Shown here piece by piece: positions 1 to 8,447 of a DNA stretch of 64,000 bases. The stretch's first letter is position 1. Each line of letters opens with the position of its first letter. This DNA comes from Geobacter sp. OR-1. Its GTDB lineage: Bacteria; Desulfobacterota; Desulfuromonadia; Geobacterales; DSM-12255. The stretch is from positions 164,489-228,488 of the forward strand of contig NZ_BAZF01000007.1 in NCBI RefSeq assembly GCF_000813145.1, in the 5' to 3' direction. The notes under the pieces are model-generated. The model was not told the DNA's origin. It was given only the letters and a program-made list of their open reading frames with translations, and searched no databases. Both the position numbers and the translations under genes were made by a program.

Positions 1-381
1 AGGCTTAAGTGAAAGGTCGTGCCAGGAATCGAAGAAATCCTGAATTGTCTTGCCAAGTCCGTCCTGAGTCAATTCGTTGAAGAGCGGCTCAATCTGATTG
101 AGGGCGGTCTGTTGGGCAAGGTTCTGGTTGTAGGTGCTGCCGGCATCCATGATCTGTTTTTGCAGCAGATCGTCGTAGCTGCGTTGAATTGCCCCCAGCT
201 TTACCCCGGTGCCAAGGGAATAGTTGGCGACCTCTCGTACCTGTGCCGTCTCCAGGATAACTCTCTGCCGGGAATAACCTTCGGTATTGACGTTGGCGAT
301 ATTTTCGCCGGTGACTTCTATGGCGAGCCGCTGCAAAGTTATACCGGTAGTTGCGGCGTTGAAAATGTCGGATATGGACAT
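1..381 (-). CDS. flgK: FlgK, hook-associated protein 1 (partial, N-terminal part)
   Basis: Flagellar hook-filament junction protein, exported through the flagellar type III system and placed between the hook and the filament. The visible N-terminal ~127 residues begin MSISDIFNAATTGI and contain the typical rod/hook-family segment with ENIANVNTEGYSRQ, the amphipathic N-terminal motif shared by axial proteins. The start is ATG at 381, preceded by AAGGAGATCTGAC, which lies inside the last codons of flgN, so the two genes are translationally close. The gene continues beyond the left edge. It is the last visible member of the flhA-to-flgK transcription unit. Confidence 0.93.
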   Translation of the reverse strand, partial: MSISDIFNAATTGITLQRLAIEVTGENIANVNTEGYSRQRVILETAQVREVANYSLGTGVKLGAIQRSYDDLLQKQIMDAGSTYNQNLAQQTALNQIEPLFNELTQDGLGKTIQDFFDSWHDLSLKP

Positions 382-382
382 G

Positions 383-880
383 TCAGATCTCCTTACAGAC
401 CAGCCTGGACTTGTTGCCGTTCATGACCATGGTTCCAGAATCACCGTAGGTCTTCCTCCGGTTCATGATGGCATCGAAGAATGCCATATTCTCCCGGACA
501 TGATTGAGCGACCCTTCAAGCAGCTCGCGGTTGAAATCCAGAATCCGGTTGAGTGATTCGCCGGTTTCCAGGAGTGTCGACTGGAGTCTGCCCAGTGTTT
601 CCCGGAACGGCGCAGGGCTCTTACTGATCAGGGGCGATAGATTTTCCACCTTTTCAAGATTGAGTTCCCTGGCTGCCTCTTTAAGCAGCAGCCGGTATTC
701 GGCGTTGCCGCGCTCCATAGCCCCGAGGAGTTCGCGCTTGCGCGATTCCAGGCTCTCAAGCCCGGCGAGATCCACTTCAATGATGCTTTTTTGCTCATCC
801 TTGAGCAGCAGCAGCAGATTCTCCATTTTTTCGCGCTTGCCGTTCAGGGCCGTTACCAACTGGGGCAGACAGCTTGGCAT
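383..880 (-). CDS. flgN: FlgN-family flagellar export chaperone
   Basis: Predicted cytoplasmic chaperone for the hook-associated proteins FlgK and FlgL, keeping them unfolded for export. The 165-residue product is almost entirely charged alpha-helix and coiled coil, with a Leu-rich first helix (MENLLLLLKDEQ) and a second helical block around residues 95-140, as in FlgN. Sequence conservation in this family is weak, so position is the main support: it lies between flgJ and flgK, the usual place. Its stop is 1 nt before the flgK start, consistent with chaperone-substrate coupling. No FlgM anti-sigma gene fits in the 17-nt gap to flgJ. Confidence 0.8.
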   Translation of the reverse strand: MPSCLPQLVTALNGKREKMENLLLLLKDEQKSIIEVDLAGLESLESRKRELLGAMERGNAEYRLLLKEAARELNLEKVENLSPLISKSPAPFRETLGRLQSTLLETGESLNRILDFNRELLEGSLNHVRENMAFFDAIMNRRKTYGDSGTMVMNGNKSRLVCKEI

Positions 881-897
881 TTCCGTTATCTCCTAAA

Positions 898-1272
898 CTA
901 TGGTGTTGATCCGTTATTGCGCCTTCCCGTGGCCGGCAAATGCCTGCGGGCGTCATCGAGAAGCTGCTTTTCAATGGTTTTCGCGATGCCTAGCCCACCC
1001 TGCTTGGCGATGGCAGAGGCATACTCCTGGTCCAGCAGCGACTGGAATACCTCTTCGCCATGGCCGCCGCCGGTCAGCTTGTCGGGAGTGCTGGATGAAC
1101 GCATCGATTTGACCATCATCCCCGCGAACATCGCCTCAAACTCGGTTGCCACCTTGTGGGCAGCGGCCCTGGTCTTGGCATCCGGTTCTGCTCCGGCTGC
1201 CTTTCCGACGGCGTTTCGCGGAGTTTGCATCGTACTCCCCAGGGTATCAGGGGAAATCGTTTTTATATCCAC
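898..1272 (-). CDS. flgJ: FlgJ-type rod-binding protein (short, no muramidase domain)
   Basis: Rod-cap protein that helps assemble the flagellar rod in the periplasm. The 124-residue product has only the rod-binding domain, recognisable by the stretch AATEFEAMFAGMMVKSMR-like around residues 40-60 and the following Gly-rich GGGHGEEVFQSLLDQEYA segment. The C-terminal peptidoglycan hydrolase domain of enterobacterial FlgJ is absent, which is common in deltaproteobacteria, so wall opening must be done by another enzyme not seen here. The start is GTG at 1272 behind AAGGGGATTTTGA. It lies 13 nt after flgI, in the same operon. Confidence 0.88.
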   Translation of the reverse strand: MDIKTISPDTLGSTMQTPRNAVGKAAGAEPDAKTRAAAHKVATEFEAMFAGMMVKSMRSSSTPDKLTGGGHGEEVFQSLLDQEYASAIAKQGGLGIAKTIEKQLLDDARRHLPATGRRNNGSTP

Positions 1273-1285
1273 TCAAAATCCCCTT

Positions 1286-2404
1286 TCAAATGATGGAAAG
1301 TTCGGCCTGCAGTGCCCCTGCGGCCTTGATCGCCTGCATTATTCCGATCAGGTCCCTGGGTGTGACGCCCAAGGCATTGAGTGCCCGCACCACATCGCCG
1401 ATGCTTGCCCCTTCCCGCACGATTGCCAGCCCGCCCGCCTCTTCCTTGACCTTCAGCTCGGTCCGGGGAACGGTTCTGGTTTCCCCGCCGCTCAGTGCCG
1501 GGGGCTGGGAAACCTGCGGTGTTTCACGGATCAACAGCGTCAGGTTGCCATGGGAAACGGCCAGCGAAGAAATCCTGACATTTTCGCCGATCACAATCGT
1601 TCCGGTCCGCTCGTTCATCACTACCTTGGCAACGCTGTCAGGCCTGATCTCCAACCGCTCTAGCTCGGCAATAAACTCAACGGTCCGCCCCTGGTAGGCC
1701 GGGGGAATCGATACCATGATAGATCCGGCGTCACGACTGGCCGCGACCGGCGCATTGAACTTATCGTTTACCGATGCGGTAATCCGTGCCGCAGTGGTAA
1801 AATCCGGCTTTAACAGATTCAGCTTTAACTGGGACCTGTCAGCAAGCACATTGGGAAGCTCACGCTCGACCAGCGCCCCGTCGGAAATCCGTCCGGCAGT
1901 GGGATGGTTCTTCTGTGCCGACGCCGCCTGACCGCCATATGAGAACGAGTTGGTTATAACGCCCCCCTGGGCTACGGCATAGACCTGATTATCCGCCCCT
2001 TTGAGCGGCGTCATCAGGAGCGTCCCTCCGGCAATACTCTTGGCATCCCCCATTGATGACACCAGGGCGTCGATCTTCGACCCTTGCTTGGCAAACGGCG
2101 GCAAGGTAGCGGTGACCATGACCGCTGCCACGTTTTTCACCGTTACATCCGCCCTGTTAATGGTCACACCCATTTTTTCCAGCATGTTTACCAGCGACTG
2201 CACCTGGAACTTGGTCTGGTTGCCGTCGCCGGTCCCGTTCAGCCCGACCACCAGACCGTAACCGATCAACTGGTTGTCACGGACGCCGTCAAACGCCGCA
2301 ATATCTTTGATCCTGACGGCATGGGCAGTCTGGGCGAAAAGTACCACGCAGATAAAGAGCGTTGCTGCCGTTACATATGATCTGATGTATTTTTCTATTC
2401 TCAC
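1286..2404 (-). CDS. flgI: FlgI, flagellar P-ring protein
   Basis: Forms the periplasmic P ring that acts as a bushing for the rod in the peptidoglycan layer. The 372-residue product has an N-terminal signal peptide (hydrophobic core about residues 10-28 ending AHAVR), then the highly conserved FlgI start RIKDIAAFDGVRDNQLIGYGLVVGLNGTGD. Length matches the family (~365-375). The start is a GTG at 2404. It is in the order flgA-flgH-flgI-flgJ, so the chaperone, L ring, P ring and rod cap are made together. FlgA, encoded two genes upstream, is its dedicated assembly chaperone. Confidence 0.97.
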   Translation of the reverse strand: MRIEKYIRSYVTAATLFICVVLFAQTAHAVRIKDIAAFDGVRDNQLIGYGLVVGLNGTGDGNQTKFQVQSLVNMLEKMGVTINRADVTVKNVAAVMVTATLPPFAKQGSKIDALVSSMGDAKSIAGGTLLMTPLKGADNQVYAVAQGGVITNSFSYGGQAASAQKNHPTAGRISDGALVERELPNVLADRSQLKLNLLKPDFTTAARITASVNDKFNAPVAASRDAGSIMVSIPPAYQGRTVEFIAELERLEIRPDSVAKVVMNERTGTIVIGENVRISSLAVSHGNLTLLIRETPQVSQPPALSGGETRTVPRTELKVKEEAGGLAIVREGASIGDVVRALNALGVTPRDLIGIMQAIKAAGALQAELSII

Positions 2405-2423
2405 GCGTCACTTCTCACTGGTT

Positions 2424-3095
2424 TCAAAACGGCCAGACCTTATCGATGAAGTTCATCAGCCATCCCGGGCTCTGGCGATCGCTGATTATACCTTTGCCGC
2501 CGTATGTAATCCGGGCATCGGCAATGTAACTCGAGTTGATGACATTATCCGCGCTTATGTCACGCGGTCTTACAGTCCCTTCAACCAGGATGACCTGGTC
2601 CTCGCTGTTCACCTTGACGTTACGCCGCCCCTCGATCTGTAGATTGCCGTTCGGGAGCAGTTCGACCACCTTGGCTGTGATGGTTGCAGTAAGGTTTTCC
2701 TTCCTGGTCGTTGATCCGGCGCCATCGAACTTGGAGCTGGCGCTGGCATTGATCAGGTTGGCCAGGTCCATCCACTTGTTGATCCCGGTCATGTTAGTTT
2801 CCAGACCGAGCATGTTCGGTATGCCGGCCGAGATGCTCGACCCTCTGCTGGTACCGGTGCTCGCCTCCTTGCTGGCGCTGGCCTGCTCGGTGATCAGGAT
2901 CGTTAACGTGTCTCCCTTTCGCCGGGCCTTGATATCTTCGGCAAATCCGCCGGAAGAGGCCTGCCAGATCGATCCGTTGCTGTAGTTCGGCACCGGCTGG
3001 GCCAACTGCTCGTCAAATGCAGGGGTTTTGATCCCGGCCGACTGGTGAGTGCATGCCGACAACAGCACCACGAGAGAAACATACAACCATTTCAT
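2424..3095 (-). CDS. flgH: FlgH, flagellar L-ring lipoprotein
   Basis: Outer-membrane lipoprotein that forms the L ring around the distal rod. The sequence shows a lipoprotein signal peptide with lipobox LLSAC near residues 12-16, then the conserved FlgH blocks NGSIWQASS, ARRKGDTLTILITEQASA and EGRRNVKVNSEDQ, ending in the C-terminal block DRQSPGWLMNFIDKVWPF. An upstream in-frame ATG (3113) exists, but the ATG at 3095 is preferred because GAGGAT sits about 9 nt before it and it places the signal peptide correctly. Product 223 residues. It is followed by flgI after 19 nt. Confidence 0.96.
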   Translation of the reverse strand: MKWLYVSLVVLLSACTHQSAGIKTPAFDEQLAQPVPNYSNGSIWQASSGGFAEDIKARRKGDTLTILITEQASASKEASTGTSRGSSISAGIPNMLGLETNMTGINKWMDLANLINASASSKFDGAGSTTRKENLTATITAKVVELLPNGNLQIEGRRNVKVNSEDQVILVEGTVRPRDISADNVINSSYIADARITYGGKGIISDRQSPGWLMNFIDKVWPF

Positions 3096-3119
3096 CAGAC
3101 AGATCCTCGGCATAACATG

Positions 3120-3842
3120 CTAAAATTCCACCCTTACAGTAGACGAGTCAACTACCCGGGCCTGGATATCCTTCTGGGATGCCAGGTTTTGAACCATAAC
3201 CAAGTCACCGGCGGCGCCGGGCCCCTTGGAGCGGCCGGTGGCGGTAACCCGAATCAGCTCATTCTCCAGAAGTATCGTCACCAGCTGGCCTGATTTGACC
3301 AGAGGCAGTTTCTCCAGTTGGTCGCTTTTTAAGGCAACGTTCCCGCGCAGCGAACTCTTGAGGCGCTTCCCCACAACATCGTTGACGTTACGGCAGATCT
3401 TGTTGCCGGAAGAGGCAAGATCCCGTTTTTGGATGACCACGTCGCCGGCCCCGATTATCTCCCCCTTCTCCATCTGCCGGGTTGTGACAACCATGTCGGT
3501 CATGGCCTCAACATCGACCCGCACCGGGATATTTTTCATCACCCGGTTGTCTACCCGGACAATTACCGCAAGGTTTACATTCCCCCATCCTTCCCACTGC
3601 TGGGGGGCCTTGACCTCGTACTCAACCTGGCCTAGTGGCAGCGCGAGGTCGCCCTTGTAGCCGATCTTCTTCAGCTTGGCTTCTACGTTGAGATTCTCCG
3701 TCTTGTTCCGGACAAACTCCTCGATGACCCTGCGGATCTCCTGTTCCCCCACGTGCTGGCCTTCCACAGCCGCGGCACAGCAGTTCCACTGCGCCGCAAA
3801 TGCGAATACAGCCAATACCATCAAGAGGAGTAGTTTACGCAT
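3120..3842 (-). CDS. flgA: FlgA, P-ring assembly chaperone
   Basis: Periplasmic chaperone needed for P-ring (FlgI) assembly. The 240-residue protein has a Sec signal peptide (hydrophobic MRKLLLLMVLAVFAFAA) and a C-terminal SAF domain recognisable by VVTTRQMEKGEIIGAGDVVIQKRD and the ending LVMVQNLASQKDIQARVVD, which is the FlgA signature (VRVKNLSSGKVVEGRV-like). Length is typical. It lies between flgG and flgH and is read from ATG at 3842 with AAGGCGAT upstream. Spacing to flgG is 10 nt and to flgH 24 nt, so it belongs to the same operon. Confidence 0.94.
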   Translation of the reverse strand: MRKLLLLMVLAVFAFAAQWNCCAAAVEGQHVGEQEIRRVIEEFVRNKTENLNVEAKLKKIGYKGDLALPLGQVEYEVKAPQQWEGWGNVNLAVIVRVDNRVMKNIPVRVDVEAMTDMVVTTRQMEKGEIIGAGDVVIQKRDLASSGNKICRNVNDVVGKRLKSSLRGNVALKSDQLEKLPLVKSGQLVTILLENELIRVTATGRSKGPGAAGDLVMVQNLASQKDIQARVVDSSTVRVEF

Positions 3843-3852
3843 CCGGATCGCC

Positions 3853-4641
3853 TTATCGCTTCAGGTTGTTGGCCTGCTGCAGCATCTCATCGGCAGTCTG
3901 AACCGCTTTGGAGTTGATCTCGTAAGCGCGCTGGCCGATGATCATCTGCACCATCTCCTCCATGACGCTGACATTGCTCATTTCCAGGAAACCCTGGGCA
4001 AGGGTGCCGACGCCATTCTGCCCCGGCGTGCCGGTGGTGGCGGCTCCGGAGGAGTCGGTGTTCATGAAGAGGTTTTTGCCGATACTCGAAAGCCCGGTCT
4101 GATTTGAGAACGTTGCCAGCTGAATCGTGCCGACATTGGTCGGCGCGGTCTGGCCGGACTGCAGAACCGACACTGTGCCGTCGTTACCGATCGTTATCTG
4201 CGTCGCATTGTTGGGGACAACAATTTCCGGAGTCATCGGATAACCGTCCGAGGTGACCACCCGCCCCTGGCTGTCTTTCTTCCAGGTTCCGGACCTTGTG
4301 TACGCGGTGGTGCCGTCAGGCATCTGCACCTGGAAAAACCCTTCGCCCTCAATGGCGATATCGAGTTCATTGCCGGTCTGGTTGATATTGCCGGAGGTAA
4401 ATAGTTTCGTTACCGCAGCGACCTTGGTTCCCAGACCGATCTGTATCCCTGAGGGTATTTGAGTGGTATTGGTCGACGGGGCACCGGTGGTCTTGACATT
4501 CTGATAAATCAGATCCTGGAAATCGGCCCGGCTCTTTTTGAACCCTGATGTGTTCACGTTGGCCAGGTTGTTGGCGACAACGTCAATATTAGTCTGCTGG
4601 GCCTGCATCCCCGAAGCTGCTGTCCAGAGTGCGCGTATCAT
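3853..4641 (-). CDS. flgG: FlgG, distal rod protein
   Basis: Major component of the flagellar distal rod. The 262-residue product starts [21 protein letters not shown] with [14 protein letters not shown], the N-terminal rod-family motif, and ends with [32 protein letters not shown], which is the specific FlgG C-terminal helix. The central part carries the FlgG-specific [13 protein letters not shown] segment. Length is the family norm (about 260). It follows flgF with a 9-nt gap. Both rod paralogues share the sequence [15 protein letters not shown], showing their common origin. Confidence 0.97.
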   Translation of the reverse strand: MIRALWTAASGMQAQQTNIDVVANNLANVNTSGFKKSRADFQDLIYQNVKTTGAPSTNTTQIPSGIQIGLGTKVAAVTKLFTSGNINQTGNELDIAIEGEGFFQVQMPDGTTAYTRSGTWKKDSQGRVVTSDGYPMTPEIVVPNNATQITIGNDGTVSVLQSGQTAPTNVGTIQLATFSNQTGLSSIGKNLFMNTDSSGAATTGTPGQNGVGTLAQGFLEMSNVSVMEEMVQMIIGQRAYEINSKAVQTADEMLQQANNLKR

Positions 4642-4650
4642 AAAGTCTCC

Positions 4651-5406
4651 TTATACTTTTCCTAGGTCATTGGCCGCTTTGGCGGCCATATCGTCAAAGC
4701 TCTTCACCACCTTGGTGCAGGCCTCGAAATACCGCGTGTTCTCTATCAGCATCACCATTTCAGAGATGGTACTGACATTCGCCCCTTCTATCGCGCCCTG
4801 GCTGATAGCCGCGCTGGTAGTCGGCTCTGGCAAAACCTGCGGATCGGCCGGCACAAAGAGAGCGCTGCCGACCTTCTGCAAGGCATACGGCTTGGGGAAA
4901 TCCACTATCTGCAAGGTTCCGACAGTAACCGGCGAGGTCTCGCCCGGGAGATACGCCGATACCGTGCCATCGTTCCCCACCGTAATCTGGGTAGCGTTAT
5001 TGGGTATCGTTATTTCCGGCGACAGAGGATTGCCGTCGCTGGTGACGATCCGCCCGGTCATGTCCATCTGGAAATTCCCCTGCCGGGTGTAGGCAACACC
5101 ATTGGGAGTGGTAACGGTAAAGAAACCGTCGCCCTCTATGGCGAGATCAAGCGTGTTGCCGGTCTGTTGCATCGGTCCCGGAGAATAGTCGGTAAAATAA
5201 CGATCGCCCGAGAATATCGGGACAGTATCCCCCAATGCCGGTGGGGTAGCGGCATTCCCGGTTGCCTGGCTCAGCTGGGTTTCAAAGGAGAGCCGGTCTC
5301 GCTTGAATCCAGAGGTGTTCGCGTTGGCAAGGTTGTTGGAAATGATATCCATTCTTTTCATTGCATTGATATTCCCGGTGAGGGCTGCATACATTCCGCT
5401 GTTCAT
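4651..5406 (-). CDS. flgF: FlgF, flagellar rod protein
   Basis: Rod protein of the flagellar basal body. The 251-residue product starts MNSGMYAALTGNINAMKRMDI with SNNLANANTSGFKRD, and ends with a C-terminal helix NVSTISEMVMLIENTRYFEACTKVVKSFDDM, characteristic of FlgF rather than FlgG. The shared FlgE/F/G core (TGNTLDLAIEGDGFFTV) lies around residues 80-100. It lies directly behind the sigma-28 gene (17-nt gap) and in front of flgG, as in other Geobacter-like clusters. Confident as a rod protein; the F assignment rests on the C-terminus and gene order. Confidence 0.94.
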   Translation of the reverse strand: MNSGMYAALTGNINAMKRMDIISNNLANANTSGFKRDRLSFETQLSQATGNAATPPALGDTVPIFSGDRYFTDYSPGPMQQTGNTLDLAIEGDGFFTVTTPNGVAYTRQGNFQMDMTGRIVTSDGNPLSPEITIPNNATQITVGNDGTVSAYLPGETSPVTVGTLQIVDFPKPYALQKVGSALFVPADPQVLPEPTTSAAISQGAIEGANVSTISEMVMLIENTRYFEACTKVVKSFDDMAAKAANDLGKV

Positions 5407-5423
5407 AAGATCCCTTTCACTGG

Positions 5424-6176
5424 TTACCGGTACATCTTCATCTTGGTCCGCAGCCGCATGATCGCCTGGCTGTGCAACTGGCAGATGCGGGACTCGGTGA
5501 GGCTCAGCACGGCGCCGATCTCTTTGAGGTTCAGTTCTTCGTAGTAATAGAGGGTAACAACGATCCGTTCCTTCTCGGGCAGACCCTCGATCGCCTCGGA
5601 CAGGCCGTCCACCATCTGCCTCGCCATCAACTGGTTCTGCGGGCTGACAACCCGATCGTCCTCAAGCACGTCGAGAAGCCCGAACGGGCTCCCCTCCTCG
5701 TCCTCCCAGGAGTCATCGAGGCTGACCACCGAAAGGAAATGCACCTCTTCCAGGAGCTGGTAATACTCCTGAAGATCCATTTCCATGGCAGCAGCGACTT
5801 CTTCACTGGTGGGGTTCCGCCCCAGCTTCTGCTCCAGGACGGCAAATTCACGTTCGAGCCGTTTGAACTTTTCCCGCAATGACCTGGTAAGCCAGTCCTG
5901 CGAGCGGAGTTCGTCCATGATGGTCCCGCGGATCCGCTGTTCAACGAATGTCTTGAACTGGACACCGCGAGTCGGGTCAAACCGTTCCGCAGCAGTGATC
6001 AACCCGATAACGGCCGCGCTCATCAGGTCTTCACGATCGAGATGATGCGGTAACTGGGCTGCAATCTTGCCGACCAGAAATTTTACCAGGGGGAGATGAG
6101 CAACGATCAGCTCATCCCGGTTGGGAATGGCCGCCCGCTGCGCCTCCTCCTCATATGCCTTGAGCAGGCAGTTCAT
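5424..6176 (-). CDS. fliA: FliA, RNA polymerase sigma-28 factor for flagellar genes
   Basis: Alternative sigma factor that directs transcription of late flagellar and chemotaxis genes. The 250-residue product shows region 2 (LPHHLDREDLMSAAVIGLI, RFDPTRGVQFKTFVEQRIRGTIMDELRS), region 3 (RNPTSEEVAAAM) and region 4 (LPEKERIVVTLYYYEELNLKEIGAVLSLTESRICQLHSQA). An in-frame extension to 6293 exists, but the ATG at 6176 overlaps the flhG stop as ATGA and gives the normal length, so it is chosen. The predicted target within this window is the cheY promoter at 32469-32495. No anti-sigma FlgM is found nearby. Confidence 0.96.
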   Translation of the reverse strand: MNCLLKAYEEEAQRAAIPNRDELIVAHLPLVKFLVGKIAAQLPHHLDREDLMSAAVIGLITAAERFDPTRGVQFKTFVEQRIRGTIMDELRSQDWLTRSLREKFKRLEREFAVLEQKLGRNPTSEEVAAAMEMDLQEYYQLLEEVHFLSVVSLDDSWEDEEGSPFGLLDVLEDDRVVSPQNQLMARQMVDGLSEAIEGLPEKERIVVTLYYYEELNLKEIGAVLSLTESRICQLHSQAIMRLRTKMKMYR

Positions 6177-7105
6177 ACGGTATCCATGGCATAGGGCTGG
6201 GCAAAGTTGCGCCGGAACAGGAACTGGATATTCCCCTTCATCCGCGCCGCAGTCACATGCTCGTTCATATGCTTGGCAAGTTTGGAAAAGCATCGGGCCG
6301 ATTTGGATTCCGGATAAAGATCGATAACCGCCCTCTGGCTCCGGACCGAATCAACCAGCCGGTCGTCCCATAGAATGCAACCGATGTAATCGAGCGAAAT
6401 ATCCAGGAAACGGCTCGTCACATGCGACAACCGGGAAAAGACCAGCAGGGCATCCCTCGTGTCCCGCACCATGTTGACCAGCACCTTGAACCTGCGCTCG
6501 TCGTACCGCGTCGCAAGCAGCTTGATCAAGGCATAGACATCGGTGATGGAAGTGGGCTCCGGCGATACCACCACCACAATCTCCTGGGCAGCGGTATTGA
6601 AGTAGGTGACGTTTTCGGAAATGCCGGCCTCGGTATCGATTATGACGACATCGAACTCCTCTTCCAGTTCGTCCAGTTCCTCTAAAATTCGCATCCGTTC
6701 GCAATAGCCGAGACTTGTGTACTCCTGAACCCCGGACCCTGCCGGCACGAGCTTAACGCCCGACGGGCCGGTCATGATGATCTCTTTGAGCCGCTTCTCG
6801 CCAGACAATACATGGTTCAGCGTATAGTGAGGAGACAGCCCCAGAAGAACATCGATGTTGCCGACTCCGAGGTCGGCATCGATAATCAGGACCCGTTTCC
6901 CCTGCTGGGAAAGCGCGATGGCAAGATTGGCGACTACGTTGCTTTTGCCAACCCCCCCCTTGCCGCTGGTAACCGAGATTACCCTCACCCCCCGGCCCGA
7001 ACCTTCGACCTTTACCTGGTGCTGCACCCGCTTGGAGCTGTCCATGGACCTCACCAGCTGCCGCAGCGAATCTGCCTGATCTTGACGGCCACTCATCATG
7101 TTCAT
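6173..7105 (-). CDS. flhG: FlhG (YlxH/FleN), MinD-like ATPase controlling flagellar number
   Basis: ParA/MinD-type ATPase that with FlhF sets the number and place of flagella. The 310-residue product has the deviant Walker A GKGGVGKS (residues ~48-55) with VVANLA, the switch I/II elements IIDADLGVGNIDVLLGL and VVIIDTEAGIS, and the FlhG-type ending with an amphipathic C-terminus. The N-terminal ~35 residues (DQADSLRQLVRSM) match the conserved DQAxxLR motif that binds FlhF and stimulates its GTPase. It lies 1 nt after flhF and overlaps fliA by 4 nt, giving flhF-flhG-fliA. Confidence 0.95.
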   Translation of the reverse strand: MNMMSGRQDQADSLRQLVRSMDSSKRVQHQVKVEGSGRGVRVISVTSGKGGVGKSNVVANLAIALSQQGKRVLIIDADLGVGNIDVLLGLSPHYTLNHVLSGEKRLKEIIMTGPSGVKLVPAGSGVQEYTSLGYCERMRILEELDELEEEFDVVIIDTEAGISENVTYFNTAAQEIVVVVSPEPTSITDVYALIKLLATRYDERRFKVLVNMVRDTRDALLVFSRLSHVTSRFLDISLDYIGCILWDDRLVDSVRSQRAVIDLYPESKSARCFSKLAKHMNEHVTAARMKGNIQFLFRRNFAQPYAMDTV

Positions 7106-7106
7106 C

Positions 7107-8447
7107 TTATACGTTCTCCTTCATGACGAGATTTGCCAGCTTTCGCGGGGTTGCCACCACGATATCTTCAGGCACCATCTGGCCGTTAGTGAAGTATGAA
7201 AGCGGAAGCTTGCTCCTGTGATGCGTGTTGACTATGCTCCCCAGGTTTTCCGCTTCATCCAGCTTGGTGAACAGCAGGCTTGAAATAGGCAGGACGCTGA
7301 AGTTGGTTATGGCGTCGGCCAGCTCCTTGTCTCTGGTGGTAGCGGAGAGGCAGAGATGCATTTCAATGTCCAGCCCGGAATCGAGCAGCGCCTTCAATTC
7401 ATCCAGGCGGCCATGGTCCTTGGGGCTTCTGCCGGCAGTATCGATTATGATCAGATCCTTGTCGGCATGCGTTTCCGTCGCTTTTGCCAGATCTTGCGAA
7501 GTTACTGCTATCTCCAGCGGCACACCCATGATCTTGGAGTAGGTCTTGAGCTGCTCAAAGGCCCCGACCCTGAAGTTGTCGGTGGTGACAAGGGCAACCT
7601 TAGCCCCCTTGTGCATGGCATACATTGCGGCCAGTTTTGCCGTGGTCGTGGTCTTGCCGACCCCGGTGGGGCCGACGAGTGCGATGATCCGGGGGCCGTT
7701 CTTTTTCATCCGGAGCGGGCCCGCAGTCTTGACGACGCTGGAAAAGGCATCGATAAGGGAAAGCCGCAACTCCCTCTGGTCAGCGGTGGTTTCGGCCATC
7801 GGCCGAACGCATTCCAGCAAGGGGCCGACAGCATCTTTCTCTATGCCGGCGTCATGAAGTTCGGTGGCAAGATTGGCCAGGACCTTCTCGACTCCCTGCA
7901 GTTCCGATTCAAGAATCTTGACATCTTCCGGCTCGGCGCGATGGGCGGGAAAAGCTACCGGCACAGCTTCGGGCTTTTCCTTCACCTTGATGGCATTCAG
8001 GAGGTACTGCTTGAGTTCCTCCATATCCTCCTTGGGGATCGCCCTGGCAATACCGCCATTACCGTTGTTGGCGCCAGCTTTGCTTTCGGGCGGTTCAGCC
8101 TTGAAAGCAGCCGGTTGTGGCGGCGGCACCTCTCTGGTCGCCAGCTTTTCCACCTTCTCCCGGAGTTCGCGGAGTTCGCGCGCCAGCGGGCCGAGCATCG
8201 ACTTCTGGAACTCCTCTTTCGTCGTCAGCTCCCGCTCTTCCCTCTGTGGCGGGGGCGGAACCGGCTTAGGCGCCGGCCGGGGATCAATCGCCGCGGTAAC
8301 CTCGAAGAACGGCTTGGAAAAAATCCCCAGAATCCCCTTTCTTCTTTCCTTGCGAGAAGAGAGGATCATTGCGTCGGAACCCATTTCGGCCTTGACCATC
8401 CTCAGGGCTTCGGACATATCGGTTGCCTTGAACGTTTTAACTAGCAT
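7107..8447 (-). CDS. flhF: FlhF, SRP-type GTPase for flagellar placement
   Basis: Signal-recognition-particle family GTPase that recruits the first flagellar components to the pole. The 446-residue product starts MLVKTFKATDMSEALRMVK (FlhF B domain), has a Pro-rich linker near residues 56-70 and 105-115, an N domain, and a G domain with Walker A GPTGVGKTTTTA (259-270), DTAGRSPKD (G3), TKLDEAENLGS (G4). The start ATG (8447) lies inside the last codons of flhA (11-bp overlap), showing tight coupling. It works with FlhG, encoded next. Confidence 0.96.
   Translation of the reverse strand: MLVKTFKATDMSEALRMVKAEMGSDAMILSSRKERRKGILGIFSKPFFEVTAAIDPRPAPKPVPPPPQREERELTTKEEFQKSMLGPLARELRELREKVEKLATREVPPPQPAAFKAEPPESKAGANNGNGGIARAIPKEDMEELKQYLLNAIKVKEKPEAVPVAFPAHRAEPEDVKILESELQGVEKVLANLATELHDAGIEKDAVGPLLECVRPMAETTADQRELRLSLIDAFSSVVKTAGPLRMKKNGPRIIALVGPTGVGKTTTTAKLAAMYAMHKGAKVALVTTDNFRVGAFEQLKTYSKIMGVPLEIAVTSQDLAKATETHADKDLIIIDTAGRSPKDHGRLDELKALLDSGLDIEMHLCLSATTRDKELADAITNFSVLPISSLLFTKLDEAENLGSIVNTHHRSKLPLSYFTNGQMVPEDIVVATPRKLANLVMKENV

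Noticed and set aside
7356..8444. Long open frame opposite flhF (362 codons)
   Set aside because: It mirrors flhF completely, has no ribosome site or family pattern, and arises from GC-rich codon use.
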